From assembly GCA_029531795.1 (NCBI GenBank), contig JAPEIS010000016.1:992001-1056000 (forward strand): DNA of 64,000 nucleotides, given 5' to 3'. Of the stretch, positions 21,305-31,928 are shown one piece after another. The DNA is from Sclerotinia nivalis. Its lineage: Eukaryota; Ascomycota; Leotiomycetes; Helotiales; Sclerotiniaceae. The notes below the pieces were generated by a model, which had not been told where the DNA came from, did not search any database, and saw nothing but the letters and a program-made list of their open reading frames with translations. Position 1 is the first letter of the stretch. The number at the start of each line of letters is the position of its first letter. The position numbers were made by a program, and so were the translations under genes.

Positions 21305-23816
21305 TGTATGTGCAGTGGCAGTATAGTGGGGAAGCCTAGAGATTTGGGGGAGATAGTGATTGCGACTGAAGTCTCAACCAGCAATTAGGGCTTGGAAGTT
21401 GGAAAGTCTCAAATGCTGAGTCTCGGATGGAAGACAAGGGGTAAAGATTAGCTCCGGCGGAAATATAGTCACTAGTAGTCGGATAAACTCTTACATCAAC
21501 AGCATTAACCTAATAGAAAAGTACTGACGTAAAAGACTTCCCCAATCCTTCTTCATAAGATAACGGGAACCAACCCATCCTCCAAATCTGACACGTTCTA
21601 TTTTCTATGTTACACTTGCAACACAGCTCACGTAAATCCCGGGCGTCACCGACATCCCGAGATGCATATACCACTTTCCCAAAGAGATACTTTTCTCCGA
21701 AGCGCGATACTCTCTCCATGCTGTGGCGTCCTAGCCTGTACCTTGAACACCCCATTTCGAGCTTGCCACGGCATTGATCAATAACTGTTTGCGTTAATGC
21801 AGGTGATACCGAGTAACTGGTGGGGCAAGCCAAATGTGAGGCGCTTACATTATGCAGCTTATTGGTATCCAAAAAAATCCCATCTTTGCTCCTATGGGCA
21901 TTCAATTGTGTTGATCCATTTTAGGTTGAATTTGGGTGAAGGTCAGGATAGACACTCGAGAAGACTTCACAGCCAATGTACTGTTAGACCGTTCTGCTGT
22001 ATGGGCGGCGGTATCATGGCATCCGTATAAAATCTGAGAAGAATAGTAGAAATTACAAATATACTCTGTCAAATTTCTACCGTCATAGTTAATTGACCGT
22101 TGATGGTTGGTGGTGAAATTGATAATCTTTCGACTGTGGGTGTAAGCAAGCTGCCCACATTTTGATGGTAAGGAAAAATGAAATTATCACATGCATCTAG
22201 TAATCAGCATGACAAGATGCGGATATACGGAGGTAAGTAAGAGGCAGGAGACAGGTGTTTGGTACAGTAAACAGGGAAAATGGGTCGACAAAGATTACCG
22301 TCGTTGAATACCGGCACTGAAGTCTGAAGCTGCCAAGGATTAAGAAAGCTGCATCGGACATTAACCTTACTCGAGTAGATGACTAAAGTAATCACGGCTA
22401 AAGTAATCATGGCTAAAATATCAGCAACCAGGGATGTACTCTGTTTTAACTAATAGATACTTGACGCGTATGTACGGAGTACGAAATACAGAGAAGGTTA
22501 AAAACAAGGTTAAAGGATGGAGGGGTGGCAGACTTAGCGTGGTGGTAGATCAAAATATGACTTGAGAGGTGGAAAGTGGCACAGATGATAATGGATGGCG
22601 AGGATCTAATGGGTGGGGGTTAACATTTCGATAACAATTACATATATCCATACATAATTAACAAGATTACGATAAATAAACGTCCTGAAAATACCATCTA
22701 TATATCAACTAAAACTAATAGAAATACAAAGATTTATACAACTTTTTGAAAAATATAGAAACAAATAACATCAATCCCTATACTTATAGATCGTCGTAAC
22801 TTTTCATTAGGTAATGGTCTAGTAAGGCCAGAGGTAATCTGCACGGGGCGCATAAATCACAATCCTCTACAATATCCACCCCTTATTTTCTATCTCTTAC
22901 TATTCGCCAATCGGCTGGGTAACTTGGCTGACCCTAACCGTACTTGAACTGCCATTGCATCTCCCCCACTCTTTTCGTACATGCATGTAAGATCATACGA
23001 TGAAATACAATGCAACCTCACAATCAACCATTTGTACTCCGTATTCTCACAATTGATTTATTATTAGAAGATGGCGATGAAAATTCATTCTTGTATTAAA
23101 GTCCCCAGTCCAAGTCCAAGTCCAAGTGGCAGTCGAAGCCGAAGCGGACGATGGACGATGGAGGATGGAGGATGGAACCATGACCGGATCAATAATTGGT
23201 CATGCATAGAGTAGATAGTCTCCTGTATGTGATGAAAAAGTACTTCATCATTTGTTTCGAATGAAACCGGATGCAAAATAAGCATAACTGATCCCATTTC
23301 TTCAATATGTTACACCAGTTACACGAATAGTAAGCATCTATGCGGGTGGCAGTAAGCAGCAATTTGTGTTCATCGCATTTGTCTTATTCTGACATGCATA
23401 CCAAAAGTACTTGAAATCAAATAGTACCAGTACCGTATTACATGATGTATGTAACGCCACAATCACTATGCTTACCTTCCTCTCATTCCTATACAGGCTA
23501 AAACAAGTCCCTGTCATACAATCCTACCATTAACAGGAAAACTTGAGATTGATCCTACCAAATCCATCTACTTATTGCAAAAGCCTAGATACCCTTGATT
23601 TGTAGCATTGTCATGCACATCAGCACCTGCTTATACAAAGAGATCACGGCACACCTACGATTGAAAATTCAAGGAATGCAAGTTCCCACATGTTTTTGTC
23701 AATTCCGAACTCGTCTTGAAGAAAAGTAACCTCTTAAGCATCTATCCACTGCTCTCTCCACTGGCTGTTTCTTAGGTTATACCACCAGCTGGCGATACAC
23801 CAATCCGGAAGCTACA
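21305..23816. other. 2.5-kb intergenic region without a recognised gene
   Basis: A 131-codon minus-strand frame at 21510-21905 overlaps the promoter side of the second UstY gene; it is Cys-containing but I recognise no family and see no splicing signals that extend it. The rest is AT-rich with TCCAAG hexamer repeats near 23105-23130 and GGATGGA repeats near 23145-23175. A regulator, peptidase or transporter, expected in such clusters, is not here. Confidence 0.5.
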
Positions 23817-25183
23817 ATGACGGTCTACAGTCCAGCTTCGATAATAGCCATTGCTGTTGTTTTCTCCGTTCTACCATCTCTCGGTGTTAGCTTGCGCATT
23901 TGGGCGAGGAAAATAAAGAATGTCCCATTAGGCATCGATGATTATTTGATACTTCCAGCTCTTGTAAGAATTATCATTCTCCTGTCTACATGTTTTCCTA
24001 ACAAAGTCAGTTCTGTACAATATTCGTCAACGTTACTCTCATCGTGTGTAAGTACTCAAATCGATGTCAATTATAAACCAACAGTAATAACCGAGTTTGC
24101 GCAGCGGTCGTGAAGGGAGAACATGGTTCGCATCAAAAACTTGGACCACATGGTGAATTGATACATGATTCTGCTCTGGATGTGTATCAAAAGGTATGGC
24201 CCTATATCTTCTCTTTTCGGTCTCTCATGTGAGAAATAACAATTTAACCCCCGAACCTACAGACTAGATTGATCATGGAGGCCGTCACTTTTCCTGCCTT
24301 GGGGTTCACCAAAGTTTCACTCCTCTTTCTATACAAGCGAATCTTTGCTGTCCGAGCCTTTCGGCTTATTTGTTGGGTCTTGATCGTTCTGGCATCACTC
24401 TGGGCAACACTCTTCTTCTTCCTGATCATTTTCCAATGCCATCCAGTTTCCATATTCTGGACGAAGTTCGAGTTTCAATATGGCGATTCCTGCTTCCAAA
24501 CCATCCCGTTCTACGAGTCTACCACCTACACTGACTTTCTTCTTGATATTCTTATTCTTGCACTACCTATACCGATGATCTGGAAACTCCAACTTCCGCT
24601 GAAGCAAAAAATTGCCGTTTCCTTCGTTTTCTTACTCGGAACATTGTATGTATCCACCCCACATGATTTCGTGACCTATTGTGTTCTAGAGACTGATAAT
24701 ATGTCATTAAATGCAGTGTTTTGTTTGCAGGAATCGTCCGTCTAGTTCTATTCTTTCAGCTGGCCCCAAACGTTAAATTACATTACAAAGATATAACTTG
24801 TAAGTCGAATTGTCACACCATACAAAACTGGATTAAGAGTGGTCTACTAATAACTTTGAAAAGTTTACACACCTCCCATCTTTGTCTGGTGTGCTATTGA
24901 AAACGGCATGGCGGTCCTTTCTGCCTGTCTCCCGACCCTGCGCCCGCTGTTCGTCGGTGATAAGTCTCTGTTCTCTCTGCACGCCTTGAATACCATGAAC
25001 TCGTGGAGATCCAGACTTCTCGGCTCCAAGAATAGCTCAAGGTCCGGTGCTGTAGAGGACACCTATCACAGACAGACTTCTTCGGATGGAGATCAGTATC
25101 CTTTGAGCAAGAGTGGTGGCGGGGAAGAATACAATCTTGATGGTATCAACAAGACTGTCACCTATAAAGTCACTACAGTTTAA
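23817..25183 (+). CDS. Rhodopsin-domain integral membrane protein (Pth11/SAT4-like)
   Basis: Seven-helix fungal membrane protein of the large rhodopsin-like family that includes Pth11-type receptors. Six exons: 23817-23963, 24011-24047, 24105-24193, 24263-24645, 24717-24799, 24864-25183, giving 352 residues with all junctions in frame; the introns are 47-71 bp. Exon 2 is only 37 bp. Recognisable blocks are LRIWARKIK followed by GIDDYLI after the first helix, the loop KLGPHGEL, the helix with GFTKVSLLFLYKRIF, and the ACLPTLRP block after the last helix, then a Ser-rich cytosolic tail. There is no CFEM domain at the N-terminus. Such genes often lie near secondary-metabolite genes, but a role here is unproven; sensing or scaffolding would be guesses. 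Confidence 0.85.
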
Positions 25184-25630
25184 TTAGAGTGGTTTCTGCC
25201 ATGTGGAGTGTGGAGTCTTTTGTATACTAGTTTATGATCCAGTTAGAGTTACTTATGGAGGTCCATCCAGTTGGAGCTAGTCCCGAAATATCGCATTCTA
25301 TCACGTTGCACTTTATTGCCGCATGATGTGCTCCATTTGTCGTATATCGGTAATCAAATGCTGATTCCAAGCTTCATCCACGATTACGAAATAGATGATA
25401 ACGTACCCCTACCATGCAATATGTATTAGCCCCACTGTGCTACAATTACCACGCACCAGTTGCTTGGCTAGTTTAGTAGTCTTACAGTTCTTTAGCGATC
25501 CGTTACTACATAGGTACTATCTGATGTGCACTACATTTTAGGTATATAAAGGCATGACATCCACATAATAAGACTGCTGACAACCTGCACACTGAATTTT
25601 GCACCACAAATAATTACGGATAACCCCATC
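25184..25630. promoter_or_regulatory. Promoter region of the FAD oxidoreductase
   Basis: 447 bp of non-coding sequence between two same-strand genes. A TATA-like GTATATAAAGG lies near 25540, about 90 bp upstream of the ATG, which suits a regulated promoter. Confidence 0.45.
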
Positions 25631-27565
25631 ATGGTTCTTACCGAACAACATCTTATCCGATTTCATGAAATACTGGATGAGGATGAAATCATCACTCAAA
25701 CTTCGGATCCGACGCTGTACAGTACGGAGACCCAATGTGTAAGTATTTATATCCTCCAACATGCGAGTGGTTTCCACCCAAGCAAGGCAAACTTGCTAAT
25801 AATGCTGATTTCCAGTGGTCAGCACAACATGACTGCCATCCACAGCTTATCCTTCGTCCTAAAAGCATAACAGCGCTACAGACATTACTTCCATATCTGT
25901 ATGATGCCCCTGTCGAGTTCGCTGTTAGGAGTGGTGGCATTGGAAATGCTTCCGCTCGGGACGTGGTACTAAGTATGAGAGCTTTTGATCAAGTTAACTT
26001 TGATCCTGATACAGAAATACTTACTGTTGGGGCTGGAATGTTATGGGGCGAGGTAGAAAAAGAGCTACAGAAAGTGGCGGAAGGGTACGCAGGTAATTTG
26101 GTCTTCCTTCCACAAAATAGGACCAGTGGAGTATGATGTGCTGATAGTTTTTTTTAGTCCTATGTGCTCGTGTTCCATATGTCGGTGTGGCAGGATCGAT
26201 ACTCCATGGGGGGTTTTCGTGGCTAAGTCATGAGTACGGTCTGATGTCAGATCCTCATAATTTGCTAGACGCACAAGTTATTCTTTCCGATGGACGTGTT
26301 CTATGGGCCAATGAGGAAGGAGAGTCTGCCTTGTTGTGGGCATTAAGGGGAGGAGGCGGTAATTTTGGCGGTTAGCACCCTTTCCGTTCTTCTGAATATG
26401 TCTTTGAGCATGGCTTTCGTTCTCTAGAATGTTTCGTGGTACATATATACGAAGCCTTCAATTTTAACCACGAAGACAAAAACAAAGCGAAGTAGCCAAA
26501 GAAATAGTGGGCTAACTCGAGGGCATTCCGGACATAGTCGTGACCGCATTTAAACTGAGAGCGAGAAAATACCCTCAGCGTATCCTCGGAGGCACAATCA
26601 TCTTCCCAGAAAGTTCTTTAGAAGCCGTATCCCGAGGGGTGTCCGCTTTTACAGAGACAATTACAGATCCAAAGGTCTCGATGCATGTGTATTTCCTCGA
26701 GCCAAGGAATCCGTTCTTTCCCTTTCCTGCTGGAGTTGGGCTGATGATCTTTGATGCAAATGGAGAAGAGCATGGAAGGGGTAAAGATGGGTTTAAATGG
26801 GCATTTGACATAGAGGGAGCTATTGACATGACGAAGGAGATGACGCTCTTTGAGGTTCATGATGCCACAGGTATTGTTATCCATAAGCTTTTCTATTTTA
26901 CAACAGTTGAGACCTGGGGGATAACTAACCAGGACGACTAGCATATTCATCCATATCAAAGGGTGCTACCGACAGCTGGCTGTGCCAAGTCCTTATTACA
27001 GTTATTGACCCAGAGTTTCTGGTCAGAGCTTTTAAATGGTACAAAAGAGTGCTTGATACGAACGAAGATTTTGGAAGTGGAAGCTTTGTGCTACTGGAAT
27101 TAACGCAGAAGGTTAGTTTCTTTTGAATGCTATAAGAGTCTAGAGTTAACAATATTTCGATCTCAGGCGGCTTTGACTTCAAGTGGTTCCCCAGGCGCCA
27201 CGGCATGGCCACACCAGTTCCACTACCACACGTTAGGTCTCGGGACCGGCTATAGACCGGGAAGTTTGTGTACGGAGGAGCAGGCTTTAGGATTACTCAG
27301 ACAGGGCCTCGAGGAAATAACGAATGAGCCAATAAAGGAGAAGGAACTCGAGTTCTTTCCTAACTTTGAGGGAAATTTCACGGATTCTTCCAAGGCAAGT
27401 ATTTCATTCTACTCTTTGTTCACTGGCTACGATTTGAAGCCTCTAACTAATTTTCACTCTCATTAGACGTTTGGAGAAAACTATAAAAAGCTTCGGAAGT
27501 TGAAGTCTTTATACGATCCCAAATGTCGATTTAAGGGACTTTTACCCATTGAACCATGGGACTAG
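25631..27565 (+). CDS. FAD-linked oxidoreductase, BBE-like (FAD_binding_4)
   Basis: Flavin oxidase of the berberine-bridge-enzyme/6-hydroxynicotine-oxidase superfamily. Seven exons: 25631-25738, 25816-26092, 26158-26370, 26538-26870, 26942-27111, 27167-27394, 27467-27565, giving 475 residues, all junctions in frame. The FAD domain shows FAVRSGG at about 72-77, PYVGVAGSILHGGFSWLSHEYG, and GGGGNFGVVTAF; the substrate half ends in the family-typical YDPKCRF near the C-terminus. The usual His of RSGGH, which binds FAD covalently, is replaced by Ile (RSGGIGN), so binding is probably non-covalent. No signal peptide is seen. Intron 6 has a GC-AG boundary (27395 GCAAGT); intron 4 is long (167 bp). 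Such enzymes are frequent tailoring enzymes; membership of the RiPP cluster is possible but it lies 4.3 kb beyond the second UstY gene. Confidence 0.88.
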
Positions 27566-27961
27566 ATCGGTCTGGATCAAAATAATACTTTTGAAGAACG
27601 TATAATCGAGTAAATATTATTATTATTTCTATAAACTATGATTAAGATTCTATAAACCCCTTATATAATATTTCGGTCACTCTCTCATTTCGATTATTAT
27701 CAATACTTTAACAATAAATACCCCGAATAATAACTTTTTAACTTTCGATACTTCGTATAACAATCAATGATATTACTTTTGATTCTGTTTATAATATTTT
27801 TTAGTTGAAATTCAATCTAATCGGAAATTTAAAATAAACTAATTTTATTCAAAAAAGATTGAGATAAATTAATTTTATTTAAAAAGGTTTGAGATAAATT
27901 AATTATACTTCGAAAAATTTAAGATAAACTAATCCTATTTCGAATTTCGAGATAGTCGCTT
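27566..27961. other. Very AT-rich interval bordering the transposon island
   Basis: No gene. It contains short repeats of an AGATAAATTAATT-type motif at 27830-27940 and looks like RIP-mutated repeat DNA. Confidence 0.5.
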
Positions 27962-28448
27962 TTCGACAACAAATTTCGAAGAACAAAATTTCTTCGAAAT
28001 ACGATCAGTTCTTCCCTTTATTTAATAAAGAAATACTCCCAAAATCCATTTCAATTGTTCCCAAGCGAATCGACTCAGTAGTTGTTGTGATACTGTTGTT
28101 GTTGTTCAAAACACGAAATTTATACGAAAATTCGTGTAAAAACTTTTTCAAATTTCCTTTAACTCTTTCTCTTATTGAGTTTGTAAGGCCTAGATAGGTT
28201 TATCAAATCCAATAATGGATACTTCGATGGAAGGATCCCTTGGATCTTCTTCTGAATCTACTTTTCTACAAGTAATAGTGATATTAGACTCTTCAGTATT
28301 AAGTTTTTCTATTATTGATTCAACTTTTTTATTCAGAAACCTTTTTACAATACAAAACTCATCCAATTTTTTGAGTTCTATTTTAACTCAATCCTTCAAT
28401 TTGCAAAATCAGCCAGATATTCTTAGTTCAGATGATCCTTTCTGTTGA
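27962..28448 (+). mobile_element. LINE-A 5' fragment: 5' UTR and ORF1 start, heavily mutated
   Basis: Aligns over about 480 bp with 36517-36990. It begins with an inverted repeat around TTTCGAAGAACAAAATTTCTTCGAAAT and contains the ORF1 start at 28215. Compared with the other copy, differences are overwhelmingly C-to-T with some G-to-A, and the frame ends at 28448. Sequence beyond that is unrelated. Confidence 0.75.
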
Positions 28449-28509
28449 GATATTCATGATTCATCACGTGAATTCACTAGCGTTGACGCTAGTGCTTCGG
28501 TCGCACTTC

Positions 28510-30684
28510 ATATAGTTCAATGCTGGAAGCCTTGAACTGGGGGAAATCAGAAGGCATTACTTTCGATCCGAAGAAATCTGAATTAATCCACTTTTTCAGA
28601 GGCCCCAAAAGAAACATCGAAAGCCCTAGCATCCATACAGAGAGTCTTTCCATCACGGAAAAACCAGGACCATTAAGATGATTAGGAGTTTACTTCGATA
28701 GAGAGCTTAGTTTCAAACCTCACGTTCAGATACTGTCGGCTAAAGCTCTCACAATTGCAAACGCTCTACGTTCGCTTGGAAAGATTACTCGAGGTATCCC
28801 TTCAATCCTGCTTCAACGAGCAGCAACAGCCTGTATTCTCAAAAAGTGCTATTTTGCAGCCGAAACCTGGTGGCCTGGTCGAACCAGAAAACGCAACTCA
28901 CACTCTACAATTTCGAACCAAATAGAGGGACATTTGGAACTTTTAAACAAGATCGTATTGATCAGCGCTCGAGCAATCCTCCCAGTATTCCGTACAACCA
29001 ACACTGCTATTTTGCTCAAAGAATCAAATCTAATGCCTTCCGAGATTGAACTCAATCTGATTTCACAAAGCTTCGCTGCCCGAACCGCTCGGCTTGATCC
29101 TAATCATCCTCTTCGAATCCGAACCAAAAACATCCTGGCTAAAGGAACTAGGATTATTGAATCAAGGTTCTCAAGGTCAATTCTAGCTCTCCCAAAAGCA
29201 GAAAACATCAACCCAATTGCTCTCCCTCCTTGGAAAATCAAAGAATCATGTATTGCTATAGAAACCCGGATTAATGGCCCTCTTAGTCGTTCAAAAGCAT
29301 AAGCAGCCAAGGACTTCGTAAGATTCCTACCTACAATCCCAGTAAGCGATTTGCAGGTTTTCTCTGATGGTTCGAAAAGTGAAGCTTTGGATGGTGCTAC
29401 AGGAGGTGGTTCAGTGACTTATCAATACAATCTGCAAATAGATCGACAGGTTTTCTCACTTGGCCGTAATGCTGAGGTCTTCGATACCGAAGCAGCTGCA
29501 GCTTTGAAAGGTGCCCAAGCTGCAATATTACTACCCTCAACTAGATTTGCTACAGACCTTTGGATCTTCTTGGATAATCTGGAGGTTGCCATGCGATTGG
29601 GCGCTCATTCAACAGGATCCTCGCAAGCTATATTCGAAGACTTCTGCACTTTAACTACCGCTTGGCCTCTCCGACCTCGTTTACCACACACCCGTCCTGG
29701 CTCAGTCCGAATTCGATGGGTCCCTGGCCATTTAGATATCCCTGGGAATGAAGCAGCAGATGTAGCAGCCAAAGAAGGAACAGCACTCCCCTCCCCTCCT
29801 AATCCTATTTGCACTTTTGCTTCCTTGAAAAGAATTGCTAAAACGATTGCCAAATCAACAAGAGCTAAGTTATAGACGACTACAGCACCATTAAGCTACA
29901 ATGATCTTTTTATAACTTACAGCAATCAATCGATCATGCTTTCTTTTGATCGAGCAACACTAGGATATATCCTAGCAGCCAGATCCCAACACAGCGATTT
30001 CGCAGCGTATCACGATCGCTTCAATCACGAAGATGCTCATATGTTATGTTCATGTGGGAAAAGAAAATCCCCTCTTCATTTTTATTTTTGTAAGATCGGA
30101 AATGCTCAAAAGACTCTTTCAAAGTTATTGCCATCCGAAGCTATCCCTTATCTCTTGGGAAGTACTGAAGGAACAGCGAAGCTAGCAGCTTGGCTCAAAT
30201 CTACAAGGTTCTATCAGGATATATGTCCTCGATTCCCTAAGCAATTTATAGATTGAAAGATTGTTTTGATTTTATTTTATTTTATTTTATTTTATATTTG
30301 GGTTTTCTTTGTATAGAGTATTGGGTTTTGGTTCAGAAAGATTGAGCTTGCATAAGCTTTAAAAAAAAAAAAAAAAACTTTATATTAACAAAAACATATT
30401 AAAAAGCTCGATTGCGATGACGAAGAAGAGGAGATCAGGAATCGAGGGATCTAACTGTATTGTGGAGGACAGCTGAAATATCTACCTAAGGGATTAACTC
30501 AATACGCAACGACAATCATATAAACCCTGCTGAAGCATTTAGCATATATAATACTAGTAAACTTAGATTAGCTAGTTAGAAACCCAGGGGCCTTTCTCCC
30601 CTGGCGTCCTTTGTCCCAATTGGGAATTTGAGGCCTGTGCTTCGCACAGAGCCTCGGACGAAAAATATCACACACACACACACT
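28510..30684 (+). mobile_element. LINE-B copy 1: 5'-truncated, RT end, RNase H, zinc knuckle, 3' UTR
   Basis: Non-LTR retrotransposon of the Tad/I-like group. The copy starts inside ORF2 after the catalytic RT motif (KSELIHFFRG), continues through the RT thumb (about 28550-29300), an RNase H domain with VFSDGSKSEALDG, VFDTEAAAALKGAQ and RIRWVPGHLDIPGNEAADVAAKE (29350-29860), and a C-terminal CCHC-like segment CSCGKRKSPLHFYFCKIG. Stops (for example TGA near 28680 and TAG near 29872) break the frame at sites that look like former Trp codons. The 3' UTR (30257-30684) has an A-run, a TTC-loop hairpin and a (CA)n end. Confidence 0.85.
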
Positions 30685-30696
30685 TCATATAGTTCA

Positions 30697-30773
30697 GGGA
30701 TGCGATGATTCAACACCTGTACGTGGTGCATCCTACGAACCTGTAATTTATTTACAGAGCCAAGATTGAATCA
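30697..30773 (+). ncRNA. HDV-like self-cleaving ribozyme candidate 3
   Basis: Best preserved copy. P1: 30697-30703 (GGGATGC) with 30728-30734 (GCATCCT), first pair G-U. P2: 30706-30711 (TGATTC) with 30768-30773 (GAATCA). P3: 30715-30717 with 30725-30727. Loop 3: 30718-30724 (TGTACGT), whose GT can form P1.1 with AC at 30735-30736. P4: 30741-30746 with 30752-30757. The joining strand 30758-30767 contains CC where the catalytic C of the family would lie. Predicted cleavage is 5' of 30697, at the element's 5' boundary. Confidence 0.75.
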
Positions 30774-31880
30774 GACTGGAGCTGGGCAAAGGTCGTGCTT
30801 TAAAAAGGAGCGATACTGGGAGTGAAGGTATTGTGAATTAAGCCCGGAACAGAGGATTTATCAGTCGAATGGAGATGAAAACTACCCGACAATCACGAAA
30901 CAACGATGGAATTCGAAGCGGAACCACCTTTACGAATCTGCAATGGGATGTAGAGCCTGAGACTTGCTTTAAGGAGCATTTCAAAGCGGATTGCCTTTAC
31001 GAATCTGTATGGGAGCAGAGCCTGAGAAGGAAAACGTTGTGCCGGCGATTGACAGGGCACCTCTGGGGTGCTAGCGTGCAGAGTTTTCATGATCCAATAA
31101 TGCGTACAATCTGCGGGTATACTGGATTGGAAGTTTACAAGTGGTTGAAGGGAGTAATCGAGAATTGAGGACGGCGGCGGTATAGTAGATTAGGGATGAA
31201 GGGACGCTTTTAGCACTTTGCTCTACGAATGTACAAGAGCGGTATCATAGCAACGGAGGAACTCACGAATAAGAGGGACGTTTTTAGCAAGTTTCACTCT
31301 TGTACGAAGCATTCGGCAGACATTATGGTAGCGGATGAACTTTGGTAGAGATCACCTTATGATACATATATACGACCCTTTACATTATCGATTACAATCT
31401 ATATATTGGGGGAATGGATTTTGTAAGCTGTGCTTTGGTTAGTGAACTGGAAACGCTGTATTTTAAGCTGTCTGGCTAGGGATTAAGATACAGCAAAGCT
31501 TGCAAGATACGGTCGGCCTTGTTGTGTAGGAGAGATCTGGCAAGGTAATGCGAAACGGTGCACAAGCCGCGGGGCGTAGCGTATAATGGCAGCGACAGTG
31601 ACACTGTCTATACGGCTCGAAAGGACGGATGCGCGTATCGATCTACAATAGGGTATTATAGGGCAAAAGGCATGATAGAGATATCGGGTAGGCTTAGAGA
31701 GCAAACAGGATAATAGATATAGAAAGGTTGTTTTTGGCCTGGGGGCAACCTTCTCGAAGGATACTAAGACTGATATCTGGTATCTAGAAAAGCATGGTAA
31801 GAATTCGGTACTCTTATTTATAATTGTAGTCTCACTGGTTTTGTTAAAAATATATAGATTTGCAAATATAATATTATACC
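30697..31880 (+). mobile_element. 5' module of a retroelement, copy of 4289-5487
   Basis: Starts 12 bp after the (CA)n tail of LINE-B copy 1 and is headed by a ribozyme candidate. It is the inverted counterpart of 4289-5487 and ends shortly before LINE-B coding sequence at 31929. Inside, a CTTTACGAATCTG block is repeated (30929 and 30995). No frame is recognised; the region is probably 5' UTR or a decayed first ORF. Confidence 0.55.
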
Positions 31881-31928
31881 TGCCTATCAATACTAAACAA
31901 GGGACTAGAACGGCTGGTTGCCAGACAG

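Noticed and set aside
21510..21905. 131-codon minus-strand frame as a possible cluster gene
   Set aside because: No family match, no partner exons, and it lies in the promoter side of the second UstY gene. Kept only as a remark in the intergenic entry.
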